In this document: piece after piece, positions 1-8,899 of the stretch | How the letters are laid out: each line of letters opens with the position of its first letter | Position numbering within the stretch: the stretch's first letter is position 1 | NCBI RefSeq assembly: GCF_020103695.1 | Contig: NZ_JAHXBF010000012.1 | Coordinates: 124,001-188,000 of the forward strand | Direction: 5' to 3' | Origin: Hyalangium versicolor | GTDB lineage: Bacteria; Myxococcota; Myxococcia; Myxococcales; Myxococcaceae | DNA: 64,000 nt | Notes under the pieces: generated by a model | The model's input: only the letters and a program-made list of their open reading frames with translations | What the model was told of the DNA's origin: nothing | Database searches by the model: none | Translations under genes and position numbers: made by a program

Positions 1-1032
1 CACATCGGCGCGAGCCTCGGGTTCGCCGCGCGAGGCCCGCAGCAGGAAGCGAAGTTGTCCTTCCAACTTCGCGAGCACCAACCGCCTGGCGAGTCCCAGG
101 CAGACCTGCTCTTGCCGCAGGGCCTCATATTGCCGCAATCTCCTCTGCACATTCCCGGCGCCTCCTCCCAGACCTCCCAGGTAACGCCCCCCAGCGGTGA
201 ACCAGTGCACTCCAATGGCCTGGTGCACACACAGAGCGAGCGCCTGTGCGCTCACCTGCACGGCACCATGAGAGATGAGTGCGGCCACCGTGCGGACCGG
301 CACTCGCACCTCCTCCCCTTCCCCTTGGGGAGGAACAATGACGAGTTGCTCCGCCTCGCGCCCTACCCGTGTCCCGGGCACCGTGACATGCAGCACCTGC
401 CGGACATCGTCCTCGGGAAAGAGCCGTGGGAGGGCCTCGCCCTCGGCGTGGACGCGCTCCTCCTCTGGGAGACACACCGGAGCCAGGGAGCACTTTGCGC
501 ACTTGCGCTCTTCCTTCGTCACGGGAGGGCGCTCGGTTCGAGCGCGAAGGTCCCGAGCACGCGCCACCGCTTCTCTCACCAATTGACGCAGCGCCTCGTC
601 CAGGGGGAAACGCACCGTGGTGTCCTGTTGGTGGTAGCGCACGCGGCACTCGATGGGAATGCCAGGGAAGCGCTCCTCGGCGAGTACCGCGTAGGCGCCC
701 ACCTGAAGCCGGTCGCTCGGCCACGCCTCGGGCCCGTTCTCTCCCGGGGCGGGCCTGCCGCGCTTGTGCTCATGAACCACCAGCACGCCGTCACGCCGGC
801 GCAAGGCGTCCACCTTGCCATGAAGCCCTGCAGCCTCGCTGGACAACTCCAGTTCCACCCGCTCGCCGTCCTCTGCCAGTTCGACGTGTAGCCGCCGTCC
901 CGCGTACACCGATGCATCCGCGACGCGAATCTCCTCCACCTCCTCCAAGTAGAAGAGCCGCTCGCAGTACGCCAGAGCGTGGAGCGCGTGTACGCGGATG
1001 GACTGTGTTCCCGTCCCTGCCTGAATGGACAT
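1..1032 (-). CDS. cas4-cas1: Cas4-Cas1 fusion protein (3' end cut by window edge)
   Basis: CRISPR adaptation protein joining a Cas4 exonuclease to the Cas1 integrase. The reading frame stays open for 344 codons from an ATG at 1032 to the window edge. Residues 1-200 look like Cas4: a first Cys at 23 (AYCERLFYLE), a nuclease-like stretch GKVDALRRRDGVLVVHEHK, and a C-x2-C-x5-C cluster at C178, C181 and C187 that would complete a 4Fe-4S site. Cas1-like sequence begins near residue 210 (VLHVTVPGTRVG, then ALISHGAVQV). The Cas1 catalytic Glu/His/Asp lie beyond the edge and cannot be checked. A good AGGGG site precedes the ATG. It is divergent from cas3 across about 140 bp. Fused Cas4-Cas1 is known in myxobacterial dev-type systems. 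cas2 and the CRISPR array are expected to the left. Confidence 0.9.
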   Translation of the reverse strand, partial: MSIQAGTGTQSIRVHALHALAYCERLFYLEEVEEIRVADASVYAGRRLHVELAEDGERVELELSSEAAGLHGKVDALRRRDGVLVVHEHKRGRPAPGENGPEAWPSDRLQVGAYAVLAEERFPGIPIECRVRYHQQDTTVRFPLDEALRQLVREAVARARDLRARTERPPVTKEERKCAKCSLAPVCLPEEERVHAEGEALPRLFPEDDVRQVLHVTVPGTRVGREAEQLVIVPPQGEGEEVRVPVRTVAALISHGAVQVSAQALALCVHQAIGVHWFTAGGRYLGGLGGGAGNVQRRLRQYEALRQEQVCLGLARRLVLAKLEGQLRFLLRASRGEPEARADV

Positions 1033-1054
1033 TGCTTACCCCTGTGGTTGCATC

Positions 1055-1080
1055 GGTAGTGTCCTACCTTATCCGTAGGG
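1055..1080. promoter_or_regulatory. Nested inverted repeats in the cas divergent promoter region
   Basis: Between cas4-cas1 and cas3 three short arms occur in a row: GGTAG (1055-1059), CTACC (1064-1068) and GTAGG (1075-1079). The middle arm can pair with either neighbour. The element sits where both divergent cas promoters should lie, so it may be an operator, but the arms are only 5 bp. No convincing -35/-10 pair was seen here. Confidence 0.3.
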
Positions 1081-1174
1081 AGGCAACGGGACAACCCAGT
1101 GAACGCTTGCCGCTGCGCCTGTCGTCCTCATCGTGTCTTGCAGCTCATGGAGAAAACCCAAAGAATGGGCGCAC

Positions 1175-3496
1175 ATGAGCCTAGATCTGCCCCCTCACCT
1201 GCTGGCCAAATCACCCAAGGCTCACCTCACCCTCACGCTGGAGCAGCATTCGCTGGATACAGCGGAAGCCGCACACCATCTATTCAGGTTGGACAGGCGC
1301 TGGGGACAGGCCTGGTGCCGAATGTTTCAGTTGGACGCCAGGCAGCACTCTGCCTTTCTCCTGCATCTTCAGATAGCAGGACTTCTCCATGATCTTGGCA
1401 AGGCCAACACCGGCTTCTTGGAGGCGGTACAGCAGGGAGCCAAACAGAAGGGCCAGATCGTACGGCACGAGCATCTGAGCGCCCTGCTGCTGCATGTGCC
1501 GCAGGTGCGCGGATGGCTATCGGAGCGACTTGATCCAGACGTACTCACCGCCGCCGTGCTCTCTCATCACTTCAAGGCGTCCTCCCAGGAGGGGAACTAC
1601 AGGTGGTGCGAGGCCCGCCGCTCGGGCCGCGTCGGTTTGTTCTTCCACCACCCCGAGGTCCGGCGGGTGTTCGAGCGCATTGCCCACCTAGCTGGACTGT
1701 CCACCCCGCCCGAAGTCAAGGCCTTGACCTGGCCCGACCCAACTTGGAATCAGTGTTATACCCAGGGCCGCCAAACAGCCGTCACCCTCTGGCAGGACCT
1801 ACGAGGGAACATCCTGCGCAAGCGCCTGCTGTTGGCGGTGAAGGCAGGGCTGATTGCCGCAGATACCGTTGCCTCGGCGCTCGTGCGAGAGGGCCTCCAT
1901 CTCCGAGACTGGATCGACGGCGTCGCGCATCGCGAACCGCTCGGGCCGGACGAGATCTCCTCCAAGATCCTGGAGCCTCGCATTGCGCAGTTGAGCCGGA
2001 AACGTCCGTTTCAGTTCCATGCCTTTCAGGAAGCCGCGGCCTCTCTCGGCCCCCGAGCGCTGCTGCTGGCTGCGTGCGGGGCAGGAAAGACGATGGCGGC
2101 ATGGCGATGGGCACAAGCCCAGGTGCGCCGAGATCCCGTTGGCCGGATCTTGTTCTTGTACCCTACGCGCGGCACCGCCACCGAAGGCTTCCGCGATTAC
2201 GTAGGCTGGGCGCCAGAGGCAGAGGCGGCGCTGGTGCACTCCAGCGCTCGGTTTGAGTTGGAAGCAATCGCGGAAAACCCTCCGGAGGCATTGGAGGGCA
2301 AGTCTCTAGCAGTGGATGAAGCCCAGGAACGACTCTTCGCACTCCGGCATTGGCCCAAGCGCTTCTTCAGTGCCACGGTGGATCAGTTCCTGGGATTCCT
2401 GGAACATCAGTACGCCAGCACCTGTCTGCTCCCTGTGCTCGCCGACAGCGCCGTCATCATCGATGAAGTCCACAGCTTCGACCCGAGCCTCTTCGCCAAC
2501 CTAATAGCCTTCCTCAGGGAATTCAGGACACCGGTGCTGTGCATGACAGCAACCCTGCCCCCTAGCCGACGCCAGCAGTTGGAGCACCTGGGCCTTGAGA
2601 GCTACCCACGAGCCGAGCACCGGGCGCAATTTCGAGACCTGGAAGACAAGGAGTGCCAGCATCGTTACCGGGTACACCGGCTTGATGGCGTGACGCAGGC
2701 CTTGCAGCGCGCACACCAAGCGTATGCCGCCGGACAGCGGGTGCTCTGGGTGGTGAATCAAGTCAAGCGCTGCCAAGAGGTCGCCTTTGAGCTTGAGTCC
2801 TCCCTTGGAAGGGAGGTGTTGTGCTACCATAGTCGCTTCAAGCTGGAACACAGGCAGGAGCGCCACCGCGAGACGGTGGAGGCCTTCCGGCCGAACCAAC
2901 CTGCGTGCGTTGCTGTCACCACACAAGTCGCTGAAATGAGCCTGGATCTTGACGCGGATGTCCTCATCACCGAAGTGGCCCCCATCCCCTCGTTGATTCA
3001 GCGACTCGGCAGAGCCAATCGACACCCTCGACCCGAGGGTGCTTTCATCGCGCAAGTGTATGTCTATGCTCCCAAATCAGTGCAGCCCTACAGCCGAGAG
3101 CAGTTCCAAGACACGGAAAAGTTCTTGGTCGAGCTCGGCTCAACAAATGTCAGCCAGCGGCGCCTGACGGAGTTGCTGGAGCAGTGCGCCTCGCCCGAGG
3201 CCCGAGCGGATGGACACGCCCGATTTCTGGAAGGCGGCTATTTTGCCCTGCCGGGAACGTTGCGAGATGGGGATGAGCACTCCGTACCGTGCGTCCTCGA
3301 CAAGGACTTGCCCTACATCCGAGCCGCATGCGAACGTCAACAGCCCATCGACGGGTGGGTAGTGCCAGTGCCCCGGCGAGCCATCCAACCTGTGGAGGAA
3401 TGTCCGCCATGGCTCCCCAGATATCTACGCGTGGCTTCGAATTCCCAGTATGATACGCGCCGTGGTTTCCTGGAGGAGACATCCAAGGAGTCTTGA
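1175..3496 (+). CDS. cas3: CRISPR-associated helicase-nuclease Cas3
   Basis: Type I interference effector of about 773 residues. It unwinds and degrades target DNA recruited by Cascade. The N-terminal HD nuclease has H25 (EQHSLD), H72-D73 (LLHDLGKAN), HEH at 98-100 and HH at 131-132. The SF2 helicase follows with Walker A AACGAGKT (299-306), DEVH (430-433), TATLP near 458 and a late QRLGRANRHP motif VI. The order is HD then helicase in one chain. The ATG at 1175 is chosen because HD similarity starts soon after; the ribosome-binding site is weak, and an upstream in-frame ATG at 1133 is possible. The stop lies just before the cas8 ATG, so the two genes are co-transcribed. The gene is visibly less GC-rich than the housekeeping genes. 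Confidence 0.93.
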   Translation: MSLDLPPHLLAKSPKAHLTLTLEQHSLDTAEAAHHLFRLDRRWGQAWCRMFQLDARQHSAFLLHLQIAGLLHDLGKANTGFLEAVQQGAKQKGQIVRHEHLSALLLHVPQVRGWLSERLDPDVLTAAVLSHHFKASSQEGNYRWCEARRSGRVGLFFHHPEVRRVFERIAHLAGLSTPPEVKALTWPDPTWNQCYTQGRQTAVTLWQDLRGNILRKRLLLAVKAGLIAADTVASALVREGLHLRDWIDGVAHREPLGPDEISSKILEPRIAQLSRKRPFQFHAFQEAAASLGPRALLLAACGAGKTMAAWRWAQAQVRRDPVGRILFLYPTRGTATEGFRDYVGWAPEAEAALVHSSARFELEAIAENPPEALEGKSLAVDEAQERLFALRHWPKRFFSATVDQFLGFLEHQYASTCLLPVLADSAVIIDEVHSFDPSLFANLIAFLREFRTPVLCMTATLPPSRRQQLEHLGLESYPRAEHRAQFRDLEDKECQHRYRVHRLDGVTQALQRAHQAYAAGQRVLWVVNQVKRCQEVAFELESSLGREVLCYHSRFKLEHRQERHRETVEAFRPNQPACVAVTTQVAEMSLDLDADVLITEVAPIPSLIQRLGRANRHPRPEGAFIAQVYVYAPKSVQPYSREQFQDTEKFLVELGSTNVSQRRLTELLEQCASPEARADGHARFLEGGYFALPGTLRDGDEHSVPCVLDKDLPYIRAACERQQPIDGWVVPVPRRAIQPVEECPPWLPRYLRVASNSQYDTRRGFLEETSKES

Positions 3497-3498
3497 AC

Positions 3499-5154
3499 AT
3501 GGCGGCACGAGCCAGGAGCGCAGTAGCAAAAGCCAAGGCCCCTGTTTCCATCGCCCAGCCTGAATGCTTGCATCTCACCTACCGCCTGGCGGAGCTCCCC
3601 TCGACACAGCATCGCGCAGGACTCGCAGGGCTGGTGCTGCTTGTGCGGTGGCTGGAGCGCAATGCCTTTTCAGGGATCTGCACTCTGACGGCACTGGAGG
3701 AGCACGGCGTCATCCTTGACGTAGACCTGCCTGGACTGCGGCGACTCCTGGACGAACTGTACGGAGCAACCAAGGAGGACCAGCCCGACAGCAAGATCCG
3801 CAAGGACAAGAAGGGAAAGCCTATTCTCCCCCTCCGCGAGGAGACGCGCGAGGTGAAAGACGCAGCAGGCAAAGTCAAGAAGAAAACCTTCTATATCTAC
3901 CCTGCGGTGGTGCCCAAGGCAGCCTACCTAGCGGATCGCGATACAGCCTCTGGAGGCCGGGGTTTATGGGTAAAGCTGTGGCGGGACATGGTGTGGAACA
4001 CGCTCCGAGGCGTACCCGCTACGCGGAAGCCCTTCGAGGCCCGAGCTGACCAGCGGAACACGCAAGATGCGGACGACCTCTGGAAGCAACTGGCGCACGC
4101 GCCGGACGCGGCGGTGGATCTCCCCAGCACCTACTTCCTAGGAGCCATGGAGAGCACTGCCGACAACGTCTCATTCAAAGACCGTGCTCGCTTCCAATTC
4201 CTGCTTCATTTCTGGCCCTACGCCGCGCAAGTGTATGTACCCCAGGAGGTGGAGGTGGACGAGACAGGGAAGGCCCGGGCTAAGCTCAGCAACGGCTTCG
4301 CGCTGGCCATTCCTGACGTGTCAAAGTTGGCCTCTTTCTGCGACGGCCTGCATCAAGTGCTCGCCGACCGCAAGCCAGAGGCTCAAGGCTACCGCCCCCG
4401 CGAAGCGGTCATCGATGTTCCGGCGGAGAGTGCATTGGATCTCGCCTACCGCCTGGCACAGCGCATCGGCCGGAAGGAAGGTGGCCACGTCACGAGCAGC
4501 TTGGTGCTCGGCTACGAAGTCTTCCATCTGGCACGTGAGGGCAACAACATCCGCATCCTAAGCACCTCCCGGCTTGTGCCAGACCAACCGATGCTAGACG
4601 AGTATACCACCTGGCGCCGGCAACTGTGGGACCCTCATTTCCGCAGACGGATTCTGATCAACCTCGTTTCACAGCAACCGCAGTATACCGGGTTCGACCG
4701 ACTGCTGCGCGCCACGCCCTATGCGCAGACCATTGGCTCGGCTACTTTCCGGCATGATGCCCGGCTTACCCTCCATGAGAACAGCGAGGACTCAATGCAA
4801 TCCGACAGCCAGGTGGAAATCCCTAGCGAAGAGCAGTTGGTCTACCAATTGGTGCGCCACTACGTGCTCCAGCGACTCAAGAGCAAGCACGACCTGGAGT
4901 GGGAGAAGGTGAAGGGGGATGAAAAGAAAGAAGCCGACTACAATCAAAAGCGCTCCAAGATTGCCAAGGATGCCTTCTTGGCCGTGCGCAGCCGTACTCG
5001 AGCTGAGGACTTCATCAGCTACTTCGCCGGCACCCTATGCTCGGCGACGTATCACATGAACAAAGAACGCTTTGCCGTGCTCGCCCGAGCGCTCCACGAC
5101 CGCACCCAGGAGATTCGGACCTTCACGCTCCTCGCATTGTGCGCGAACGGCTGA
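3499..5154 (+). CDS. cas8: CRISPR type I large subunit Cas8, Csx13/DevT (MYXAN) family
   Basis: Large subunit of the Cascade complex, about 551 residues. The opening (LTYRLAELPSTQHRAGLAGLVLLVRWLER) in pieces matches what I recall of DevT/Csx13 of Myxococcus. The family is modelled as separate N- and C-terminal domains, and both parts appear present here. The central lysine-rich loop near residues 95-130 is a likely nucleic-acid contact (inference). The ATG at 3499 is preceded by AAGGAG at 3485-3490 with ideal spacing. A TTG at 3493 is in frame but less likely. The cas3 stop is 2 nt upstream, and cas7 follows after 20 nt. Confidence 0.85.
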   Translation: MAARARSAVAKAKAPVSIAQPECLHLTYRLAELPSTQHRAGLAGLVLLVRWLERNAFSGICTLTALEEHGVILDVDLPGLRRLLDELYGATKEDQPDSKIRKDKKGKPILPLREETREVKDAAGKVKKKTFYIYPAVVPKAAYLADRDTASGGRGLWVKLWRDMVWNTLRGVPATRKPFEARADQRNTQDADDLWKQLAHAPDAAVDLPSTYFLGAMESTADNVSFKDRARFQFLLHFWPYAAQVYVPQEVEVDETGKARAKLSNGFALAIPDVSKLASFCDGLHQVLADRKPEAQGYRPREAVIDVPAESALDLAYRLAQRIGRKEGGHVTSSLVLGYEVFHLAREGNNIRILSTSRLVPDQPMLDEYTTWRRQLWDPHFRRRILINLVSQQPQYTGFDRLLRATPYAQTIGSATFRHDARLTLHENSEDSMQSDSQVEIPSEEQLVYQLVRHYVLQRLKSKHDLEWEKVKGDEKKEADYNQKRSKIAKDAFLAVRSRTRAEDFISYFAGTLCSATYHMNKERFAVLARALHDRTQEIRTFTLLALCANG

Positions 5155-5174
5155 CCCAGCCCCAAGAGAATGCC

Positions 5175-6074
5175 ATGCCCACTGCCAAGAATCTGTTCGC
5201 TTCTGTCTTGACGTATGCTGCGCCCAGTTCGAACTACCGAGGGGAGAGCGAGGAGAATCGCACCGTTCTGCAAAAGATCTCCAAAATCGGTGCCGAGCAC
5301 ACGGTGATCAGTCCCGAATCGATGCGCAACGCGCTCCGGGAGATGCTCTCCGGCTGGGGGCTTCCCATGAATCGGCGACGGTTGCACGATGCAGAGCAAC
5401 TCGCGGTGGAATTCAAGGAGTTCCCCAACGCGAACAAGTACGCGGACGACTTCCTCTTTGGTTTCATGGTCGCGGACAAGGGTGCGATCAAACAGCACCC
5501 GAAACAGCCCTCCAAGCGAGACAGCGTGCTTCGCATGAACATGGCCGTTGCGCTGTCTCCCTATCGCTTCGACGCAACGTTCCACCAGTCCCCTCTAAAT
5601 GGGGGGGAGAGCCCTTGGAAGAACGCCTCGTCTTCTGCGCTGCTCCACCGAGAGGTGGCCTACACTGCGTATCAGTACCCGTTCGCCCTAGCGCTGGGGG
5701 ATTGCCTCGAGACCACCAGCGGCAAGCAGTGGGTCCTTTCGCTCCTCCGTGCGATAGGCCAACTCTCCCAGGTGGCGGGAGGCCACGCGCGCAGTTTCTA
5801 CGAGATGGCGCCTCGGAGCGTCGTAGCACGACTGACTCCAGGGCTCGTTGCCGGGTTCGACACCTACGGCTTCACAGAGTCGGGTGACTTTCCTGAGCTT
5901 GCTCGACTGTCCGCCCATGATCTGCCTGCTTCAGAATTCTGGGTGGGAGGAGAAATCGTTCGCAAGATGCTTCCTGAACAACGCAAGCATCTCGAGGCGG
6001 CAAAAGCCCACCTATTCGAGAATCCCCAGACCCTGCTCGAAGGCATGGGTGCCGCCGGTTTCTCCGAGGCGTGA
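5175..6074 (+). CDS. cas7: CRISPR Cascade backbone Cas7, DevR family
   Basis: Backbone subunit that coats the crRNA, 299 residues. The start FASVLTYAAPSSNYRGESEE, followed by ISPESMRNALRE, DDFLFGFMV, LRMNMAVALSPYR and SSALLHREV, is the DevR signature. DevR is both a Cas7 and a regulator of fruiting-body development in Myxococcus xanthus. Whether this copy has a developmental role cannot be told from sequence. The frame is open upstream to 5037, but the ATG at 5175 follows an AAGAGA site and begins where the family begins. It lies in cas3-cas8-cas7-cas5 order, and cas5 starts 1 nt after its stop. Confidence 0.9.
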   Translation: MPTAKNLFASVLTYAAPSSNYRGESEENRTVLQKISKIGAEHTVISPESMRNALREMLSGWGLPMNRRRLHDAEQLAVEFKEFPNANKYADDFLFGFMVADKGAIKQHPKQPSKRDSVLRMNMAVALSPYRFDATFHQSPLNGGESPWKNASSSALLHREVAYTAYQYPFALALGDCLETTSGKQWVLSLLRAIGQLSQVAGGHARSFYEMAPRSVVARLTPGLVAGFDTYGFTESGDFPELARLSAHDLPASEFWVGGEIVRKMLPEQRKHLEAAKAHLFENPQTLLEGMGAAGFSEA

Positions 6075-6075
6075 G

Positions 6076-6765
6076 ATGAAACGCCTCTGGCTCCGGGCGC
6101 GTGCGCCCTTTGCGGCATTCCGGCCACTGCAAGCAGGCGTCTACCGGACGACGGCGCGGACGTTTCCACCCTCGGCGGCATATGGCTTGCTCTTAAACCT
6201 GGCGGGCATCGAGTCTCGAAGTTCAGGTTCCCAAGTCACCACCTCCACCCGGGAGGGACTACCCAAGCTGCGGTTGGCTATTGGCAACGTCCACGAGCCT
6301 TCGGTTGGCACTCTCTACCAACAGTTGCATGGGTATCTTGTGGGCAACTCTGGCAAGGAGTTCAAGAGAAGGTCCCACGGCTCCAAGTATTGGATAGCGC
6401 CTGTCCGAAGGGAAGTGCTCATCGGGCTCGACTGTGTCATGGGGTTCGAGACGGACGAACTACACCTCGTGGAGCGCGTGGAGATGGGGCTTCAAGGGCG
6501 ACTGCCCGAGCGCCGCTATGGATTGCCATTCGCGGGAGACAACAATTTCTTATTTGATCGACTGGATCTGCTCGTGCAGCCTCCTCCAACCTTCTGGTTG
6601 CAGCACTTGGCGCTAGACTCTGGCCCTCGCGTGGGCTCAGCCAGACTCACTGTGAGCATCAATCGCCTGGATAGCAGCCGGACACAAACAGCCCTCATGG
6701 CGCCCGTCGACATGCCTACCATTGAGCCTCCCGAATCCGCCTGGGTGTGGACGCCTTCGCAATAA
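6076..6765 (+). CDS. cas5: CRISPR Cascade subunit Cas5, DevS family
   Basis: Cas5 caps the 5' handle of the crRNA in Cascade. The protein is 229 residues, starting MKRLWLRARAPFAAFRP and continuing FPPSAAYGLLLNLAGIE, typical of DevS/Cas5. A middle block (RRYGLPFAGDNNFL) is also family-like. The ATG at 6076 is 1 nt past the cas7 stop, so translation is probably coupled. The frame is open far upstream inside cas7, but that part is a shadow. It is the last gene of the plus-strand cas operon and faces cas6 tail to tail with 27 nt between. Confidence 0.87.
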   Translation: MKRLWLRARAPFAAFRPLQAGVYRTTARTFPPSAAYGLLLNLAGIESRSSGSQVTTSTREGLPKLRLAIGNVHEPSVGTLYQQLHGYLVGNSGKEFKRRSHGSKYWIAPVRREVLIGLDCVMGFETDELHLVERVEMGLQGRLPERRYGLPFAGDNNFLFDRLDLLVQPPPTFWLQHLALDSGPRVGSARLTVSINRLDSSRTQTALMAPVDMPTIEPPESAWVWTPSQ

Positions 6766-6792
6766 GCTGTCGTCTTCTCAGGGGAAGCGCCT

Positions 6793-7407
6793 CTAACGGG
6801 AGGCACGCTTGGGGAGGAAAAGGCCACACCCCATGTGCCGTCGGCCCCCCAATCCCTTTTCTTGGAGCACCATGGATGACTCGGGCTTCAGGTCTTCTAG
6901 TTCAAGCCCGAAGCCCACCACCTTGGTACCGGCAATGGTGACGATGCGCCGCCTTACCACCTGAAGAGAACAAGACGTGCCCGTGAGTTCCTCGATGAAC
7001 CGTTGGGCCGTGGCACGGAAGGTTCCTTCTTCCACCGAGTGCTTGAACGTGACGATCCTCGCGCTAAGCCGTGCCACAGGCTCAAGGGCCCGGATCGTGG
7101 GCGGCCCCAACGTCACATGCCTTCCCGCCAGATCGAGCGGACTGCCTACCAGTCCCAGGAACAAGGGGATCGCCTCGGCTGGGCAGCGCAGCCGCATCGT
7201 CCCGCGTCCGAGGTAGAGCGACTCCCCCACGGTATTCTCTCCGCGGAGATTGAAGATACCGATGTCCTGACGCTCATGCAGCGTGTGAATGCGCGCCGCC
7301 AATGCGGAAAAAAGCAGGTAACCGTGGTCGATTGGAATGACTCCTGACCGCGCTGGAAAGAGAAGATCGACAACAGGCATCCCCACCCCCTTGAGGTTGG
7401 AACCCAT
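6793..7407 (-). CDS. cas6: CRISPR pre-crRNA endoribonuclease Cas6 (Cmx6/MYXAN type)
   Basis: Cas6 cuts the CRISPR precursor transcript within each repeat. The protein is 204 residues from an ATG at 7407 that follows AGAGAGG at 10 nt. An ATG at 7380 (MPVVDLLFPARSG) is the alternative. The C-terminal glycine-rich loop GLGGRRHMGCGLF, near residues 185-197, is the Cas6 hallmark. The N-terminal VIPIDHGYLLFSALAA is like the Cmx6 family. The catalytic His cannot be named with certainty. It is convergent with cas5 and separate from the cas3-cas8-cas7-cas5 operon. It lies 73 nt downstream of a same-strand host lipoprotein gene with no terminator seen between. Confidence 0.85.
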   Translation of the reverse strand: MGSNLKGVGMPVVDLLFPARSGVIPIDHGYLLFSALAARIHTLHERQDIGIFNLRGENTVGESLYLGRGTMRLRCPAEAIPLFLGLVGSPLDLAGRHVTLGPPTIRALEPVARLSARIVTFKHSVEEGTFRATAQRFIEELTGTSCSLQVVRRRIVTIAGTKVVGFGLELEDLKPESSMVLQEKGLGGRRHMGCGLFLPKRASR

Positions 7408-7480
7408 GTTAGTCAAACCTCTCTTGATGGCTGCCCAAAATCGACATGGGATTGCCCGCGTCGCCCTTCGGCACAAGGCA

Positions 7481-8893
7481 CTACTTCGGATCCTCGGGTT
7501 CCAGCGGCCTCTCCTCAGGGGGAGGCGGCTGTGAGGCCGAAGGCTTGCGCGCCGCCGCACTCATGCCCTCTCCAAGTGGTGTCTCCTGGCATTCGCAAAC
7601 TGGATGCCTCGAGGTCGGCTCCTGGATGAAGGCACACGTCAGCGGGCACTCTGGCAGGCTTCCGTCCTCGAAGAGCGACAGTGCGTAGCTCCGCACCGTC
7701 GAGAGCTGCGCGTAGCACTCCGGCATGGACTGGGCCAACGAAGGCCACGGAATGCGGTGCTGCGTCGTCGCGCCTCGGCTCGTCGCCATGAAGGTGAATC
7801 CCACGCTGCATCCCGTCTGCAGGGGCTTCCCGTCCTCTCCCAGGGGCTCGACATGAACCCGTCCACCTTCGGGAAGATCCCGGTACACCGTCGTGGACAG
7901 TGAGATCGACCCGTCCAGCTCCCGGCGCGTGTGCAACGCGTAGCAGGACTCGTCATCGAAACTCTCGGTGCCAGCTCGAGCGCAGCGTTGGCGGTCCCCC
8001 GAGGCGAGGACCCGGGGCCGACGGAGCAGAAGCACTCCCGCCTGCGCATCGATGGTCGCACGGAAGTGGCCCCACACATCCGGCCCCAGGCGTCCGAGCG
8101 AGCTGGGCGAGTTCCACACTCCCGTTTCGAAGATGATGGGGCGCACGCCCACCCCTTCCGCCACCTCCACCGAGTCCACCGGAAGAGCTCTCACGGGCAG
8201 CCCGGCCACCGTCTCCAGCGGACGCAGCCCCTGAGCCTGCGCGGGCCCCAGCGCAATCCGGGAGAACGGATCGCGCGTCGAGAGGACGAAGGGGCCCGTG
8301 AGCCGCGCTCCTCCCTGCGTCACCCGAGCCGCCAGCAATGGCCAATCTCCCGTAGGCTCGCGACTCAGTTCCAGCAGGTGCGTCTCTTGCGAGGGGTCTG
8401 CATTCGCCGCGGAGAGCTCGGCCATGTACGCCTCTCGGGAGCGCGACGCGGTGAAGGTTACCTCCCGACGCAGCGGTTCCACCGTGAGCGCGTATGGAGC
8501 AAGCACATCCGCCCCCAACGTGACGGAGCAGAACTTATCGCCCGTGAGCCCCGCCGAGAGCCTGAACAGGGAAACATCCCCCACCCGAAGCCCCGGCAGC
8601 GGCACCATGGCCCATTCCTTCATGCCACCGGGCTCGAGAGCACGAACCTTCCCCTCAGGCTGCGGAGGCTTTCCCTCGAAGCAACCCGCCGCGACCAGGG
8701 AGAGCTGCCGGTCCACATCCAACAGGACCGGCACCTGCTTTCCTCCCAGACTGCCCTCGAGCGACAGGCGCAGGGCCGGCGAGGAGATAAGCGGAAAGGT
8801 CCGGCCCGCGAAGCCACCCTGCTCGGGCACAGGAGCAGTGCTCCGGTGGCAGCCGGCCCACAACCACAGAGCCACGAGGAGCGCGCGGCGCAC
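7481..8893 (-). CDS. Lipoprotein with a degenerate retropepsin-like (aspartic protease) fold
   Basis: Predicted lipoprotein of 470 residues. The signal ends in LWAG-C15. The segment GKQVPVLLDVDRQLSLVAAG resembles the first active-site loop of retropepsin-like aspartic proteases, but the usual D-T/S-G is D-V-D. LGADVLAPYALTVEPL resembles the second conserved strand of that fold. It may therefore be a non-catalytic or binding version (inference). The C-terminal half is cysteine-containing and ends in a proline/glutamate-rich tail. It starts 6 nt downstream of lolA, so it is in that operon and may be an envelope partner of LolA. Its substrate is unknown. Confidence 0.8.
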   Translation of the reverse strand: MRRALLVALWLWAGCHRSTAPVPEQGGFAGRTFPLISSPALRLSLEGSLGGKQVPVLLDVDRQLSLVAAGCFEGKPPQPEGKVRALEPGGMKEWAMVPLPGLRVGDVSLFRLSAGLTGDKFCSVTLGADVLAPYALTVEPLRREVTFTASRSREAYMAELSAANADPSQETHLLELSREPTGDWPLLAARVTQGGARLTGPFVLSTRDPFSRIALGPAQAQGLRPLETVAGLPVRALPVDSVEVAEGVGVRPIIFETGVWNSPSSLGRLGPDVWGHFRATIDAQAGVLLLRRPRVLASGDRQRCARAGTESFDDESCYALHTRRELDGSISLSTTVYRDLPEGGRVHVEPLGEDGKPLQTGCSVGFTFMATSRGATTQHRIPWPSLAQSMPECYAQLSTVRSYALSLFEDGSLPECPLTCAFIQEPTSRHPVCECQETPLGEGMSAAARKPSASQPPPPEERPLEPEDPK

Positions 8894-8899
8894 GGCGAG

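Noticed and set aside
55..891. Plus-strand open frame of 278 codons at the left edge
   Set aside because: It is antisense to cas4-cas1, whose own frame is open to the edge and carries Cas4 and Cas1 motifs. The plus frame has no recognisable domain.
6766..7480. Possible CRISPR array in the gaps next to cas5 and cas6
   Set aside because: The gaps are 27 and 73 bp and show no repeated unit.
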